From: Streptococcus entericus DSM 14446
GTDB taxonomy: Bacteria > Bacillota > Bacilli > Lactobacillales > Streptococcaceae
DNA length: 36,802 nucleotides
Direction of reading: 5' to 3'
Assembly (NCBI RefSeq): GCF_000380025.1
Contig: NZ_KB904162.1
Span: forward strand, 1 to 36,802
The position numbers and the translations under genes are program-made. Position 1 is the first letter of the stretch. Every line of letters begins with the position of its first letter. Below, piece by piece: positions 1 to 8,211 of the stretch. The notes under the pieces were generated by a model. It did not search any database. It was not told the DNA's origin and saw only the letters and a list, made by a program, of their open reading frames with translations.

Positions 1-126
1 CAAGCCACACACGATTGCCTCCATACATCGTCTCATTCGGACAATGTATTACCTCATTATGCATAACAAACTTTACGATTACACTTTAACCCAAAATCAG
101 TAAAATTGTTTATGCCATATTATTGT

Positions 127-161
127 AACACCTTATTTCAAAAATCACAAAATAAGGTGTT
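127..161. repeat. 12-bp perfect inverted repeat
   Basis: Arms 127-138 and 150-161 are exact reverse complements (AACACCTTATTT and its complement) around an 11-nt loop. Neither side carries a clean uninterrupted T-run, so it is at best a weak bidirectional terminator. It could end leftward transcription from the gene at 299-685, or be an operator of a gene outside the window. Apart from this hairpin I see nothing in 1-298. Confidence 0.5.
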
Positions 162-298
162 GGTTTTGTATACACTTTTTATGTAAATCTTTAGTGTAAA
201 GTAAGGTCACTTCCCTATTTTGATGACTGTATGAAAATTATTTTTTCTCTAAAACCTTGATAGACTTGACAAATGGTAGAAAACAAGCTACTCAAACA

Positions 299-685
299 TT
301 ATGCTGTTGCGTTTGTTACGATACGTTCAAGTTCTTCAAGGCTTAAGGGCGGCAAGAGTAGATGGGTATCTGTTGTCTGCACCGCCATTTCCCTCAACAA
401 GGGAAGGGCAGCCTGGAAGTCGACAATCCCAATCAGGTCGTCACGGCTGGTACTAATCAGGGCTAAGCGGTAATCACTGATGGACTGATCATCTACAGCA
501 TAACTGGTTTCAGGCGCATGAGGCAAGAGGGTCAGGGTCCCTTCCGTTAGCGCAAAGCTACCAAAGGTCTTTCCATCTTGGTCTTGATAAAACTGTGGTT
601 GAGCTAGGTAAGGATCTACATTCTGATAATCTCTAGCAACTGAATCTGGTTCTGATTTTTTGAAAAAACGGTCAAACAATCCCAT
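299..685 (-). CDS. Small hypothetical protein downstream of thrS
   Basis: A 128-residue protein starting MGLFDRFFKK. I do not recognise the family. It has a basic, amphipathic N-terminus followed by an acidic, apparently globular body, with no signal peptide, membrane segment or known motif that I can see. The start is well supported: an AAGGAGG Shine-Dalgarno sits just upstream of the ATG, and an extended -10 (TGG-TATAAT) lies at 706-711 on the minus strand. Because the thrS terminator (718-741) separates it from thrS, it probably has its own promoter. Position, codon use and signals argue that it is a real gene; its function is unknown. Confidence 0.75.
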   Translation of the reverse strand: MGLFDRFFKKSEPDSVARDYQNVDPYLAQPQFYQDQDGKTFGSFALTEGTLTLLPHAPETSYAVDDQSISDYRLALISTSRDDLIGIVDFQAALPLLREMAVQTTDTHLLLPPLSLEELERIVTNATA

Positions 686-705
686 ATTAAATTCCTCCTT
701 ACCAA

Positions 706-711
706 ATTATA
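706..711 (-). promoter_or_regulatory. Extended -10 box for the 128-residue hypothetical gene
   Basis: TATAAT on the minus strand preceded by TGG (extended -10). No good -35 is visible. It lies directly after the thrS terminator hairpin and about 20 nt before the start codon of the gene at 299-685. Confidence 0.5.
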
Positions 712-717
712 CCAACT

Positions 718-741
718 AAAAACCTGCAATCGCAGGTTTTT
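718..741 (-). terminator. Rho-independent terminator of thrS
   Basis: Perfect 10-bp stem (718-727 with 732-741), 4-nt loop, T-run in the leftward direction. It lies 10 nt beyond the thrS stop codon and before the start of the next leftward gene. Confidence 0.85.
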
Positions 742-751
742 AAGTCTCTCA

Positions 752-2692
752 TTAATCCTTACGCGACTTTCTCGCGATATCTGCCAAGATGCTCTCCACA
801 AAGCTGTCAAGGGCAACCGTTTCAGTTTCTTTAGAGCCGTAGCGGCGGACATTGACCGCACGGTCTGCCTGCTCCTTATCCCCTACAATCAGCTGGTACG
901 GAATCTTGCTGGTCTGTGACGCCCGAATCTTGTACTGCATCTTCTCGTTGCGCTCATCGACTTCGGCACGGACACCACGGTCTTTGAGGGCTTTTGCCAC
1001 TTCCCAAGCGTAGTCCAAATGAGCCTCGTTAGAAATCGGGATCACCGTCACCTGAGTTGGCGCCAACCAAGTTGGGAAGGCCCCTTTATAGGTTTCAATC
1101 AGAATAGCGGTAAAGCGTTCCATGGTTGAAATGACCCCACGGTGGATCATGACAGGGCGGTGCATCTCACCATCTGCGCCGATGTACTTGAGGTCAAAAC
1201 GTTCTGGCAAGAGGAAGTCCAGCTGAATGGTGGATAGGGTTTCCTCGTTTCCAAGGGCTGTTTTAACCTGAATGTCTAATTTCGGACCATAGAAGGCTGC
1301 TTCGCCTTCGGCTTCAAAGTAGTCCACACCCATTTCATCAAGGGCAGCTTTCAGCATGCCTTGAGCATTCTCCCACATCTGGTCGTCGTCGAAGTATTTT
1401 TCCTTGTCCTCTGGGTCACGTAGAGACAGACGGAAGCGGTACTCGGTCAGGTTAAAGTCCGCATAAACATCAATGATGAGCTGCAGGGCTTTTTGGAATT
1501 CTTCCTGAATCTGCTCTGGGGTGACAAACAAGTGACCGTCGTTGAGGGACATTTCCCGCACCCGCTGAAGACCTGACAGGGCACCTGATTTCTCGTAGCG
1601 GTGCATCATGCCGATTTCGGCGATACGGATCGGCAACTCGCGGTAAGAGTGCACATGGTGCTTGAAGACCTGAATATGGTGCGGGCAGTTCATCGGACGC
1701 AGGACAAACTCTTCCCCATCTCCCATGTCCATGACAGGGAACATGTCCTCATGGTAATGATCCCAGTGACCAGAGGTCTTGTAGAGGTCAACGCTGGCAA
1801 GCGGTGGCGTGTAAACATGCTGGTAGCCAGACGCCAACTCCTTATCCACGATGTAGCGCTCCAGCTCACGACGGATAGTCGCACCATTTGGCAACCAAAA
1901 CGGCAGACCTTGTCCGACTTCTTGGGAAATCATGAAAATATCCAATTCCTTACCAAGTTTACGGTGGTCACGCTCTTTGGCTTCTTCCCGCATTTGCAGG
2001 TAGCTCTTTAGGTCTTTCTTGTCAAACCACGCTGTCCCGTAGACCCGCTGCATCATGGCATTGTCAGAATTGCCCCGCCAGTAAGCACCGGCGACATTGA
2101 GGAGCTTAAAGACCTGCACACGGCCTGTTGACGGCACGTGCGGGCCGCGGCAGAGGTCGACAAATTCGCCCTGACGGTAAACGGTCAAGCCCTTGTCCGC
2201 ATGCTCATTGATCAACTCCAGCTTGTATGGGTCGTCCGCAAAGAGCTCCAGTGCTTCTTCTTTGGTGATTTCCTCACGGATACATGGGTGGTTTTCTTGG
2301 ACAATCTTGGCCATCTCTTTTTCAATAGCTTCCAAATCTTCATTGGAAATTTGCTGCCCCTCACCATTATCTGTGTCATAGTAGAAGCCATTTTCAATGG
2401 CAGGACCAATCCCCAAACGCAGGTTAGGGAAGAGGCGGCGAGCCGCTTGGGCAAAGACGTGAGCGGCTGAGTGGCGGAGCAAGTCCAAGGCGTCCTCGTG
2501 GTCAGCAGTGACGATTTCAAGGCTGCCATCTTCCTCAATCGGACGCACGGTGTCAATCAAGACACCATTGTGCTTACCAGCTAAGGCTTTTTTCGCCAAA
2601 CCAGGGCTGATAGAGTGAGCAATGTCATAAGTTGTTGTGCCTTTGGCGTATTCACGCACCGCACCATCTGGGAAAGTGATTTTAATCATCAT
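752..2692 (-). CDS. thrS: Threonyl-tRNA synthetase
   Basis: Class II aminoacyl-tRNA synthetase that charges tRNA-Thr in the cytoplasm. At 646 residues it is full length for the family. Domains in order: N-terminal TGS domain (IKITFPDG), the editing domain with the HSAAH motif near residue 74, and a catalytic core carrying the MNCPHH zinc/active-site motif, the motif 2 segment around MMHRYEKSG, and the late MIHRG histidine. The C-terminal anticodon-binding domain follows (VTVIPIS...). The start has two consecutive ATGs and only a weak Shine-Dalgarno. Upstream lies a T-box leader, so expression should rise when uncharged tRNA-Thr accumulates. Its own terminator follows directly. Identification is secure. 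Confidence 0.98.
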   Translation of the reverse strand: MMIKITFPDGAVREYAKGTTTYDIAHSISPGLAKKALAGKHNGVLIDTVRPIEEDGSLEIVTADHEDALDLLRHSAAHVFAQAARRLFPNLRLGIGPAIENGFYYDTDNGEGQQISNEDLEAIEKEMAKIVQENHPCIREEITKEEALELFADDPYKLELINEHADKGLTVYRQGEFVDLCRGPHVPSTGRVQVFKLLNVAGAYWRGNSDNAMMQRVYGTAWFDKKDLKSYLQMREEAKERDHRKLGKELDIFMISQEVGQGLPFWLPNGATIRRELERYIVDKELASGYQHVYTPPLASVDLYKTSGHWDHYHEDMFPVMDMGDGEEFVLRPMNCPHHIQVFKHHVHSYRELPIRIAEIGMMHRYEKSGALSGLQRVREMSLNDGHLFVTPEQIQEEFQKALQLIIDVYADFNLTEYRFRLSLRDPEDKEKYFDDDQMWENAQGMLKAALDEMGVDYFEAEGEAAFYGPKLDIQVKTALGNEETLSTIQLDFLLPERFDLKYIGADGEMHRPVMIHRGVISTMERFTAILIETYKGAFPTWLAPTQVTVIPISNEAHLDYAWEVAKALKDRGVRAEVDERNEKMQYKIRASQTSKIPYQLIVGDKEQADRAVNVRRYGSKETETVALDSFVESILADIARKSRKD

Positions 2693-2883
2693 TTAAGATA
2701 TAAAGGGTGTTAAACGGACTCAGAAAAATAGGAAATCAACCGCAGAAGCTAGCTGCTAGGGAGATTTATCGTTTTTCCGCCGTCCGTACCGTATTCAGTT
2801 AGAATGAATACGAGCTTGACCCTTCAGTTCCTTTCTATATTTTTTCATTCTTTTTTAGAGACGTGAGCATTTAGGCTAACGTC

Positions 2884-3099
2884 TAAAATAAATAAACGAC
2901 GCCCTCGTAAAAGGACGTCGCAACGTGGTTCCACCTTCATTTATTCACGGCAAAAAGCCATGAACCTCATGTTCGGTGATAAGGGGACCACCCTTTTATG
3001 TTTGCATAAAATCAAGGAAGGAGTATCATCTCTTGCAGTCTTGTACCTTTTCACCAACCAGATACTCTCTAAAATGCCTGACAAGAACGACATGTCTTC
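2884..3099 (-). promoter_or_regulatory. T-box riboswitch leader of thrS
   Basis: Read leftward, the leader has a Stem I closed by GAGTATC (3067-3061) and GATACTC (3027-3021). The T-box sequence AAGGTGGAACCACG (2937-2924) follows, then a terminator stem (2913-2920 with 2897-2904, one mismatch) and a T-rich tract at 2884-2896. Known T-box logic is that uncharged tRNA pairs with a specifier codon in Stem I and with the T-box bulge, favouring the antiterminator. I cannot place the Thr specifier securely: ACA or ACT in the 3' half of Stem I are candidates. The leader-to-start distance (2693-2883) contains no gene. Confidence 0.88.
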
Positions 3100-3105
3100 C
3101 CAACT

Positions 3106-3133
3106 ATTCTAACATACCTTGGGAAAATTTCAA
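3106..3133 (-). promoter_or_regulatory. Promoter of the thrS T-box transcript
   Basis: On the minus strand -35 TTGAAA (3133-3128), 16-nt spacer, -10 TAGAAT (3111-3106). The -35 overlaps the last codons of the upstream membrane-protein gene, so thrS has its own promoter at the end of the laf operon. Confidence 0.65.
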
Positions 3134-3582
3134 GACTTCTGCCTCATTTTTTTCAATATCAAGCGTAGCCATTCCCCAGTAGCCACTGCCATCAGAGATA
3201 GGACACCGTAAATCAGAAGATAGATTTCAATCCCTGTCGAATGGGTCACCGAATAAATATAGAGCACATAGAGAAATACTTTTTTAATTTTAGCTACCCT
3301 ATCGGTCACAGACCCAGTAAAATCAAGAGAAGGTAAGTAAGCCACCGCCAATAGGATAGGTAAGGTAAGAGAGATGCCATTTTTTACGCCATAGTGAAAA
3401 GAAACAATGATAATGATGATTGGGGTAAAAACGAGGAGATTAGACACCGCAAGACCTTTCAAGACCAGATAATCATAGGGTGCAAAACCAACAATCATCA
3501 ACAGATAATAGATTTCCGATAACCAATAAGTGATGACCGATCCAATCACATCAGGCAGATAGTGATAATCGTTTTTTCTCAT
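3130..3582 (-). CDS. Small integral membrane protein of unknown function
   Basis: A 150-residue hydrophobic protein starting MRKNDYHYLP. This start is preferred over one ten codons upstream because an AGGGAG Shine-Dalgarno sits correctly before it. There appear to be four or five membrane segments (for example the isoleucine-rich stretch after LLVFTP) and a basic C-terminal tail. I do not recognise a family. It is the last gene after lafB and lafA on the same strand, about 40 nt downstream of lafA, so it is probably co-transcribed with the glycolipid genes. A link to membrane lipid biology is only inferred from position. Confidence 0.75.
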   Translation of the reverse strand: MRKNDYHYLPDVIGSVITYWLSEIYYLLMIVGFAPYDYLVLKGLAVSNLLVFTPIIIIIVSFHYGVKNGISLTLPILLAVAYLPSLDFTGSVTDRVAKIKKVFLYVLYIYSVTHSTGIEIYLLIYGVLSLMAVATGEWLRLILKKMRQKS

Positions 3583-3622
3583 GAGACACTCCCTGATAGC
3601 CAGCAAGCACAAGCAAGCTGCA

Positions 3623-4957
3623 CTACTCCAAGAAATCCTTGATACTTGTAATCACTTTAATCGGTGCCTTGAAGACTTTGGCAGAAGTCGTTGCTGTCTT
3701 TTTGACAAGCGTCACCGGCAAGACTGCCGTTTGCTTGACAAGCTGAAGGGAGCGGTCTGCTGGACTGCCTTCCAGTGTCAGAGAATACTTGTACTGGCGA
3801 CAGGCTGCTTTAGCGATAATCGCATCAAGGTAGAAGTTATAGACAGCCTTGCCGAATTGCTGAGCTGAGATAGCGTTTAGTTTTTGAGTTAAATGCTTCT
3901 GTGTCATCTCTGGCGTGCTGACAAGCGCATCAATAATCGCAGCAGGCAAATCCCTCGCATCGTAGTAGAGTGTGCCAAACATCTTGTCTGTGATGAGGTC
4001 ATCAAGATAAGGATTGCCGTGAGCGATGACTGGTTTACCAGAAGCCAAGGCTTCCGTATAAGTTAGCCCCTGTGTCTCACTGGTTGAAGCCGAGATAAAA
4101 AAGTCACAAGCCTTATAATACAAAGCAACCTGATTATGTTCAATCATACCAGTAAAAATCACCGATGACTCTAAACCTAGTTGGGTCGTCAGTTGCTTGA
4201 GGGTTGTCAGGTAAGGCCCATCTCCAACCACAACCAGCTTAACATGCGGGTACTCACTTAACACCTCTGGCAAACTAGCTAGGATAGCCTGAATGTTTTT
4301 TTCAGAAGAAATACGAGACAGGCTTAAAAGCATGGTGTCATTCGGCTGAAACCCTAAATCCTGTCGCAAGCGGTCAACATCTTCTTGTGAAATATCATCG
4401 CGAACAAACTGATCCAGTTGAATGCCTGTAGGAATCGTCCGCTTCACAGGCTTAACCTCATAGCCCTCTAAAAGATTGGTGACGATACGACTTGGGCAAA
4501 TGATGCCGTCCAAATTATTGAGATAGCCTCTAACGATATATTTGACCATCCCGGGGCGAATAATCTTGCCCTTGGCAATATAGTCAACGTAGTCCTCATA
4601 CTGGGTATGGTAAGTATGAACGACAGGAATCCGCAGGGCTTTGCCAATCAATTTCCCAAGGTTACCCATCCCAAACTCCGTCTGGGTATGAATAATGTCT
4701 AGTTGGTAGGCCTTGGCAATGCGATAAGATGTCATCAACCCGCGATAGACCACACGACGATCCGTGAAGGACACAAAAGGTACACTGGGCAGACGAATAA
4801 TCGTCGGATCCTCGTAGCGACCGACTGCCTTATCTGTTGTCGTAAAGATATAAACCTCATGCCCTAGTTCTTCCAACTCTTCTTTTAGGGTCCGAATACT
4901 GGTCGCAACACCAGAAACCTGAGGAAAATAAGTGTCTGTAAACAAACCGATACGCAT
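3623..4957 (-). CDS. lafA: GT4 glycosyltransferase, LafA-like diacylglycerol glucosyltransferase
   Basis: A 444-residue GT-B fold glycosyltransferase of family GT4. The N-terminus (MRIGLFTDTYFPQVSGVATS) is the typical acceptor-domain start of 1,2-diacylglycerol 3-alpha-glucosyltransferases. The C-terminal donor domain has the E-x7-E signature in SETQGLTYTEALASG. In streptococci the LafA type makes monoglucosyl-diacylglycerol, the first step of the glycolipid anchor for lipoteichoic acid. It acts at the inner face of the membrane. The AAGGAGAGG ribosome-binding site is strong and the gene lies 19 nt after lafB, so the two form an operon. The LafA name rests on the characteristic pairing with lafB and on remembered family sequences. 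Confidence 0.88.
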   Translation of the reverse strand: MRIGLFTDTYFPQVSGVATSIRTLKEELEELGHEVYIFTTTDKAVGRYEDPTIIRLPSVPFVSFTDRRVVYRGLMTSYRIAKAYQLDIIHTQTEFGMGNLGKLIGKALRIPVVHTYHTQYEDYVDYIAKGKIIRPGMVKYIVRGYLNNLDGIICPSRIVTNLLEGYEVKPVKRTIPTGIQLDQFVRDDISQEDVDRLRQDLGFQPNDTMLLSLSRISSEKNIQAILASLPEVLSEYPHVKLVVVGDGPYLTTLKQLTTQLGLESSVIFTGMIEHNQVALYYKACDFFISASTSETQGLTYTEALASGKPVIAHGNPYLDDLITDKMFGTLYYDARDLPAAIIDALVSTPEMTQKHLTQKLNAISAQQFGKAVYNFYLDAIIAKAACRQYKYSLTLEGSPADRSLQLVKQTAVLPVTLVKKTATTSAKVFKAPIKVITSIKDFLE

Positions 4958-4976
4958 AACCTCTCCTTTATAGAGG

Positions 4977-5990
4977 TCAATCTGTAAAATCTAAGACCTC
5001 TTGATAAACTGCTTTTAACGCTTCACCGATACGATTGATGGCGCGGGACTGAGCGACAGCATAACCTGCCTCTCTTTTGTCTGTTTTTCCTGATAGAATA
5101 GCTGTCAACGCATCCACAAAGCCGTCCACATCTGATGCTAAATGAACCGCTTGGTGATCAGCCCACCCCTTGTAAACAGGGATGTCTCTCAAAACAGTAT
5201 GCTGGCGGCTAGCTAAAGCCTCCAAGACAACAATCCCTTCCGTCTCCTCCTTACTTGGGAAGAAAAACGCATCACTCCCGGTCATCGCACCTTCAAAGAT
5301 ATCTCCTTTGATGTAACCTGCGAACGTCACATTTTTTGGGTGATGTTTTTCGACAATCCGTCTGACTGACCAAGGGATTACCCACTTGTTGGTCTCTCCG
5401 AACCAGATAAAACGAACATGTGGCAATCGCTCTGCCACTTTGACAAAGTCCTCAATCCCCTTACGTTTGAAGTAAAGACCTGCACACATGACCACAGGCT
5501 GGTCATCTGTCAAACCAAAATACTGACGAAAAGCTGCTTCCTTAGCAGGATCTGCTTGGTAGCGAGCAAGGTCGATCCCATTGGACACGGCATAAATCGG
5601 ACGAGTAATCCCGTAACGCTCAATCAAAGACTTGGAATAGGTTGTCGGCGTGATAATGGCATCAGCTTTCTGATAAAACTGGCAGAGATACCACTTGAAT
5701 AGAGGACTGACCAGGTTTGAGCCGATAAAAGAATCCCGAAAATCCTCCTCTGTCGAGTGCCCATGCATAATGACCTTCTTTCCAGCCCTTTGGGCACGAG
5801 CCATCAACAACCAGCTCTTGTAACCATAGGTATTGATGTGCACCAAATCATAGGAATCTTCCGGATTTTTGGTATAAGCCACACCAGCCAAATCCAGCGC
5901 GCGCTCTTGGTGCTTGATGGCACGACCAATACCTGACTTTCTGAGGTAGTGTTCGGCTTCCAAGTAAAGTAAAACATTCATAACTGTCAT
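4977..5990 (-). CDS. lafB: GT4 glycosyltransferase, LafB/CpoA-like second glycolipid synthase
   Basis: A 337-residue GT4 glycosyltransferase beginning MTVMNVLLYLEAEHYLRKSG. It contains HGHSTEEDF in the N-terminal domain and the donor-domain signature EETEGIVVLEALAS. The LafB/CpoA type adds a second sugar (galactose in pneumococcus) to monoglucosyl-diacylglycerol, giving the main dihexosyl glycolipid. It lies upstream of lafA in the same operon. The start is ambiguous: the ATG at 5990 has GAGG only 4 nt away, while an in-frame ATG three codons later (5981) matches the usual family start MNVLLYLE. A TATAAT overlaps this area, so the leader may be extremely short. Sugar specificity cannot be read from the sequence. 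Confidence 0.88.
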   Translation of the reverse strand: MTVMNVLLYLEAEHYLRKSGIGRAIKHQERALDLAGVAYTKNPEDSYDLVHINTYGYKSWLLMARAQRAGKKVIMHGHSTEEDFRDSFIGSNLVSPLFKWYLCQFYQKADAIITPTTYSKSLIERYGITRPIYAVSNGIDLARYQADPAKEAAFRQYFGLTDDQPVVMCAGLYFKRKGIEDFVKVAERLPHVRFIWFGETNKWVIPWSVRRIVEKHHPKNVTFAGYIKGDIFEGAMTGSDAFFFPSKEETEGIVVLEALASRQHTVLRDIPVYKGWADHQAVHLASDVDGFVDALTAILSGKTDKREAGYAVAQSRAINRIGEALKAVYQEVLDFTD

Positions 5991-5991
5991 T

Positions 5992-6009
5992 ATACCTCAT
6001 TTAAGGTAT
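5992..6009. repeat. Inverted repeat at the lafB promoter/start
   Basis: ATACCT (5992-5997) and AGGTAT (6004-6009) form a 6-bp inverted repeat with a 6-nt spacer. It overlaps the leftward TATAAT and Shine-Dalgarno of lafB. It could be an operator, but it is short and may be chance. The rest of 6010-6140 shows no gene. Confidence 0.3.
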
Positions 6010-6140
6010 TTTTTCACCAATTAGCCTGAAAAAACTCTCGAAAAAACCTTACAAACTTGTTCGTTTACGGAGAAATAGCAGAGCTTTTCAGCTGCGTCAC
6101 ACTCATTTTAGAAGATGGCAAATTATTTTTGAGGTTTGTC

Positions 6141-6169
6141 TTGACATGTGTATTATTTTTATATATAAT
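6141..6169 (+). promoter_or_regulatory. Near-consensus sigma-A promoter of the padR operon
   Basis: TTGACA at 6141-6146, a 17-nt spacer and TATAAT at 6164-6169: both hexamers match consensus and the spacing is ideal. Such a strong promoter normally needs repression, which fits the palindrome over its -10 and the PadR-type repressor encoded directly downstream. Confidence 0.9.
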
Positions 6170-6187
6170 CAATTTATATATAAAAAT
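6155..6187. promoter_or_regulatory. Probable PadR operator, 33-bp perfect palindrome
   Basis: Arms of 14 bp (6155-6168 and 6174-6187) are exact reverse complements around a 5-bp centre. The palindrome covers the whole -10 box and the start-site region of the padR promoter. Dimeric PadR-family proteins bind inverted repeats at their own promoters, so autoregulation is the natural reading. The repeat is AT-rich, and no binding data are implied. Confidence 0.65.
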
Positions 6188-6208
6188 TTTATACAAGGAG
6201 GTGACAGG

Positions 6209-6535
6209 ATGTATTTTCCAACATCAGCCACAGTCATCGAATTCTTGATTCTGGCGATTGTGTCAGACCATGATTCTTATGGTTATGACATCAGTCAGAC
6301 GATCAAGTTGATTGCCAACATCAAGGAGTCGACCCTCTACCCGATTTTGAAACGCTTGGTTCAAGAGCGATACCTGACGACCTACTCTCAGGAACATCAG
6401 GGACGGACGAGGAAATACTACTCCATAACCCCAAACGGAAGGGAACAACTTGTCTATCTAAAAGCAGAGTGGCAGCTCTACACAAGCAAGATAGACGACA
6501 TCATCGAAGGGAGATTGACACATGACAAGAACTGA
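6209..6535 (+). CDS. PadR-family transcriptional regulator
   Basis: A 108-residue protein with the PadR winged-helix domain. Visible features are VIEFLILAIVSDHDSYGYDI (helix 1 and turn), ESTLYPILKRL (recognition helix), and the wing RTRKYYSITPNGREQL followed by a C-terminal dimerisation helix. The start at 6209 is chosen over an in-frame ATG at 6146 because AAGGAGGTGA lies just upstream; the earlier ATG lies inside the promoter. The gene overlaps the next one by 14 nt and a 33-bp palindrome covers its promoter, so it probably represses its own operon. In related operons such regulators respond to membrane or drug stress, but the ligand is not visible here. Confidence 0.93.
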   Translation: MYFPTSATVIEFLILAIVSDHDSYGYDISQTIKLIANIKESTLYPILKRLVQERYLTTYSQEHQGRTRKYYSITPNGREQLVYLKAEWQLYTSKIDDIIEGRLTHDKN

Positions 6536-7103
6536 ATACCTCAAGCAGCTCGACAGCCACTTACGCAAGCTACCCCAGGCAGATTATGAGGAGGCCATGG
6601 CTTACTTTACCGAGTACTTTGCAGAAGCAGGCGAGGAAAATGAAGCCTTGGTGATGGCAGAACTGGGTACACCCAAAGAGGCCGCCAGGGACTTGATTAA
6701 CAACATCTTGGATAAAAAGGTCATGGAAGACCGTTACCCACCACGCACCAAGCGGCAGATGATTTGGCTGATTATCCTAGCCATCTTCGCCATTCCTGTT
6801 GGAATTCCTGTTATTTTAATCATTTTAGCTCTATTAGGTGCCCTAGTCGCTCTCTTTTTTAGCCTGATGGTGGTTGGTGCGTCATTTTGCCTAACCCTTT
6901 TCATCGGTGCTGGGATCTTCCTCTGGGATGCCCTGGCTTATCTCGGGCAGGGGCAACTTTTCGCCCTCGGTTTTGGTGGCGGTCTAGCCATGCTGGGCAG
7001 CGCCTTGCTCTTGGCACTTTTGGTTTATGTCTTTGGCAAGTGGACTGCTCATGGTCTTAAAACCTTGGTCAAATGGATTATCAAGAAAGGACAACGCGCA
7101 TGA
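6522..7103 (+). CDS. DUF1700-family membrane protein
   Basis: A 193-residue protein. The N-terminal cytoplasmic helical domain (residues 1-65, TRTEYLKQLDSHLRKLP ... ELGTPKEAARDLI) is the typical DUF1700 / HAAS-like fold, with its regularly spaced acidic helix YFTEYFAEAGEE. It is followed by about three or four hydrophobic segments. The start overlaps the padR end and the stop overlaps the next start by ATGA, so translation is coupled. PadR/DUF1700/DUF4097 triads are a recurrent arrangement in Firmicutes and are usually taken as envelope-related. The precise function is not known. Confidence 0.88.
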   Translation: MTRTEYLKQLDSHLRKLPQADYEEAMAYFTEYFAEAGEENEALVMAELGTPKEAARDLINNILDKKVMEDRYPPRTKRQMIWLIILAIFAIPVGIPVILIILALLGALVALFFSLMVVGASFCLTLFIGAGIFLWDALAYLGQGQLFALGFGGGLAMLGSALLLALLVYVFGKWTAHGLKTLVKWIIKKGQRA

Positions 7104-8131
7104 AAAAGATTACCCTTAAAAGTCTCTTTATCTTCGGCTTTGCTAGTCTGATTATCGGACTGGTTATGGTGTTCAGTAGCTTGCTGACAGGTGGTTTTGA
7201 CCGATTACGCCAGCTCAACCAACCTGTGACAGTCACCAAAACTTACACAGACATAAAGAGCATCGATATCGCTGCTACGAACAAATACATTGATGTTTAC
7301 CCTTCTGATGACGATAAGATTCACCTGACCTACCATTACTGGGAAGATGAGGAAAATACCAAGGTGAATCTCTCTGATACCAATGGTAAACTCAGCCTCA
7401 CTGACCACGGCGAACAGGAGGAGAAGATTATCCTCCAAGGTGGGCTCAACGTCATCAGTAAAATCATGAACAGCATCAATCGTGAAAATGGTAAAATCTC
7501 CCTCGCCTTGCCTAAAGGCATAACACTTGATGAGTTACGCATCGCAACCCACGGTAGCCTCTTTATCAGCGATGCGCACATTAAAACGCTTGACGCCCCT
7601 CATTCTCATTTGAATGCCCAGCAACTGACGGTAGATAAGGGGCGCATTGGCAATGGGACATTCTATGATAGCCACCTCAAAAACATCACCAGTGATAATT
7701 ATTATGCCCTGTATTTTAACAAAACGACCCTAGATGGCGCTACCATCACCTATAACGGCGACTTTACTGTTCGAGACAGCATCATCAAAAACAGTACCAT
7801 CAAGGGAGAATATGCCCCGATGCAACTTAAAAACACGACCCTGGACAACACCAAGATGACATTTTCGGCAGCTTCGATTTCTGCTGAAAACCTAACTGTT
7901 CTGGGTGATGTGACGATGACCACATCAGAGTATCTCGTTGACATCAGCTTATCTGAAGCCAGCAAAAACAACATCGACCTAGACCTCACAACCAGCGAGT
8001 ACGGTCAGCTAACCTTGGACCCTAGTCTGAAAGACATTACAGACAATGACCAAAAAGCCACTCGTAGCCGAGCAGGTAACAAAAACAAGCTAACCATTAT
8101 CAATGACCATGCAGACATCAAATTGAAATAA
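7100..8131 (+). CDS. DUF4097-like membrane-anchored beta-repeat protein
   Basis: A 343-residue protein. The start is the ATG at 7100 (MKKITLK), which overlaps the upstream stop as ATGA and has AAGAAAGG before it; an earlier in-frame ATG is unlikely. One N-terminal membrane segment (LFIFGFASLIIGLVMVFSS) is followed by a large extracytoplasmic region of short beta-strand repeats with many Ser/Thr/Asp/Asn. That is the pattern of DUF4097-type adhesin-like beta-helix domains. Some proteins of this type take part in envelope-stress signalling in other lactic acid bacteria (LiaX in enterococci). Assignment to the family is by pattern and operon context, not alignment. Confidence 0.82.
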   Translation: MKKITLKSLFIFGFASLIIGLVMVFSSLLTGGFDRLRQLNQPVTVTKTYTDIKSIDIAATNKYIDVYPSDDDKIHLTYHYWEDEENTKVNLSDTNGKLSLTDHGEQEEKIILQGGLNVISKIMNSINRENGKISLALPKGITLDELRIATHGSLFISDAHIKTLDAPHSHLNAQQLTVDKGRIGNGTFYDSHLKNITSDNYYALYFNKTTLDGATITYNGDFTVRDSIIKNSTIKGEYAPMQLKNTTLDNTKMTFSAASISAENLTVLGDVTMTTSEYLVDISLSEASKNNIDLDLTTSEYGQLTLDPSLKDITDNDQKATRSRAGNKNKLTIINDHADIKLK

Positions 8132-8161
8132 AATCAGTCATCATCTGCCTGGCTATCACAA

Positions 8162-8211
8162 AGCTCTATCTTCTGTCAGAAAACAGTAACGGCAGAAGAT
8201 GGAGCTTTTTT
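8162..8211 (+). terminator. Terminator of the padR operon
   Basis: A 14-bp stem with one G-T wobble (8162-8175 with 8193-8206) is followed by six T residues. It lies 30 nt after the stop of the DUF4097-like gene. Confidence 0.85.

Noticed and set aside
273..473. Plus-strand 66-codon frame opposite the hypothetical gene at 299-685
   Set aside because: It overlaps antisense a gene with a strong Shine-Dalgarno and promoter, and has no ribosome-binding site of its own.
1601..2011. Long plus-strand frame inside thrS
   Set aside because: Antisense shadow of a secure gene, without ribosome-binding site or recognisable protein features. Similar shadows occur in rel, ppc and the opp genes.
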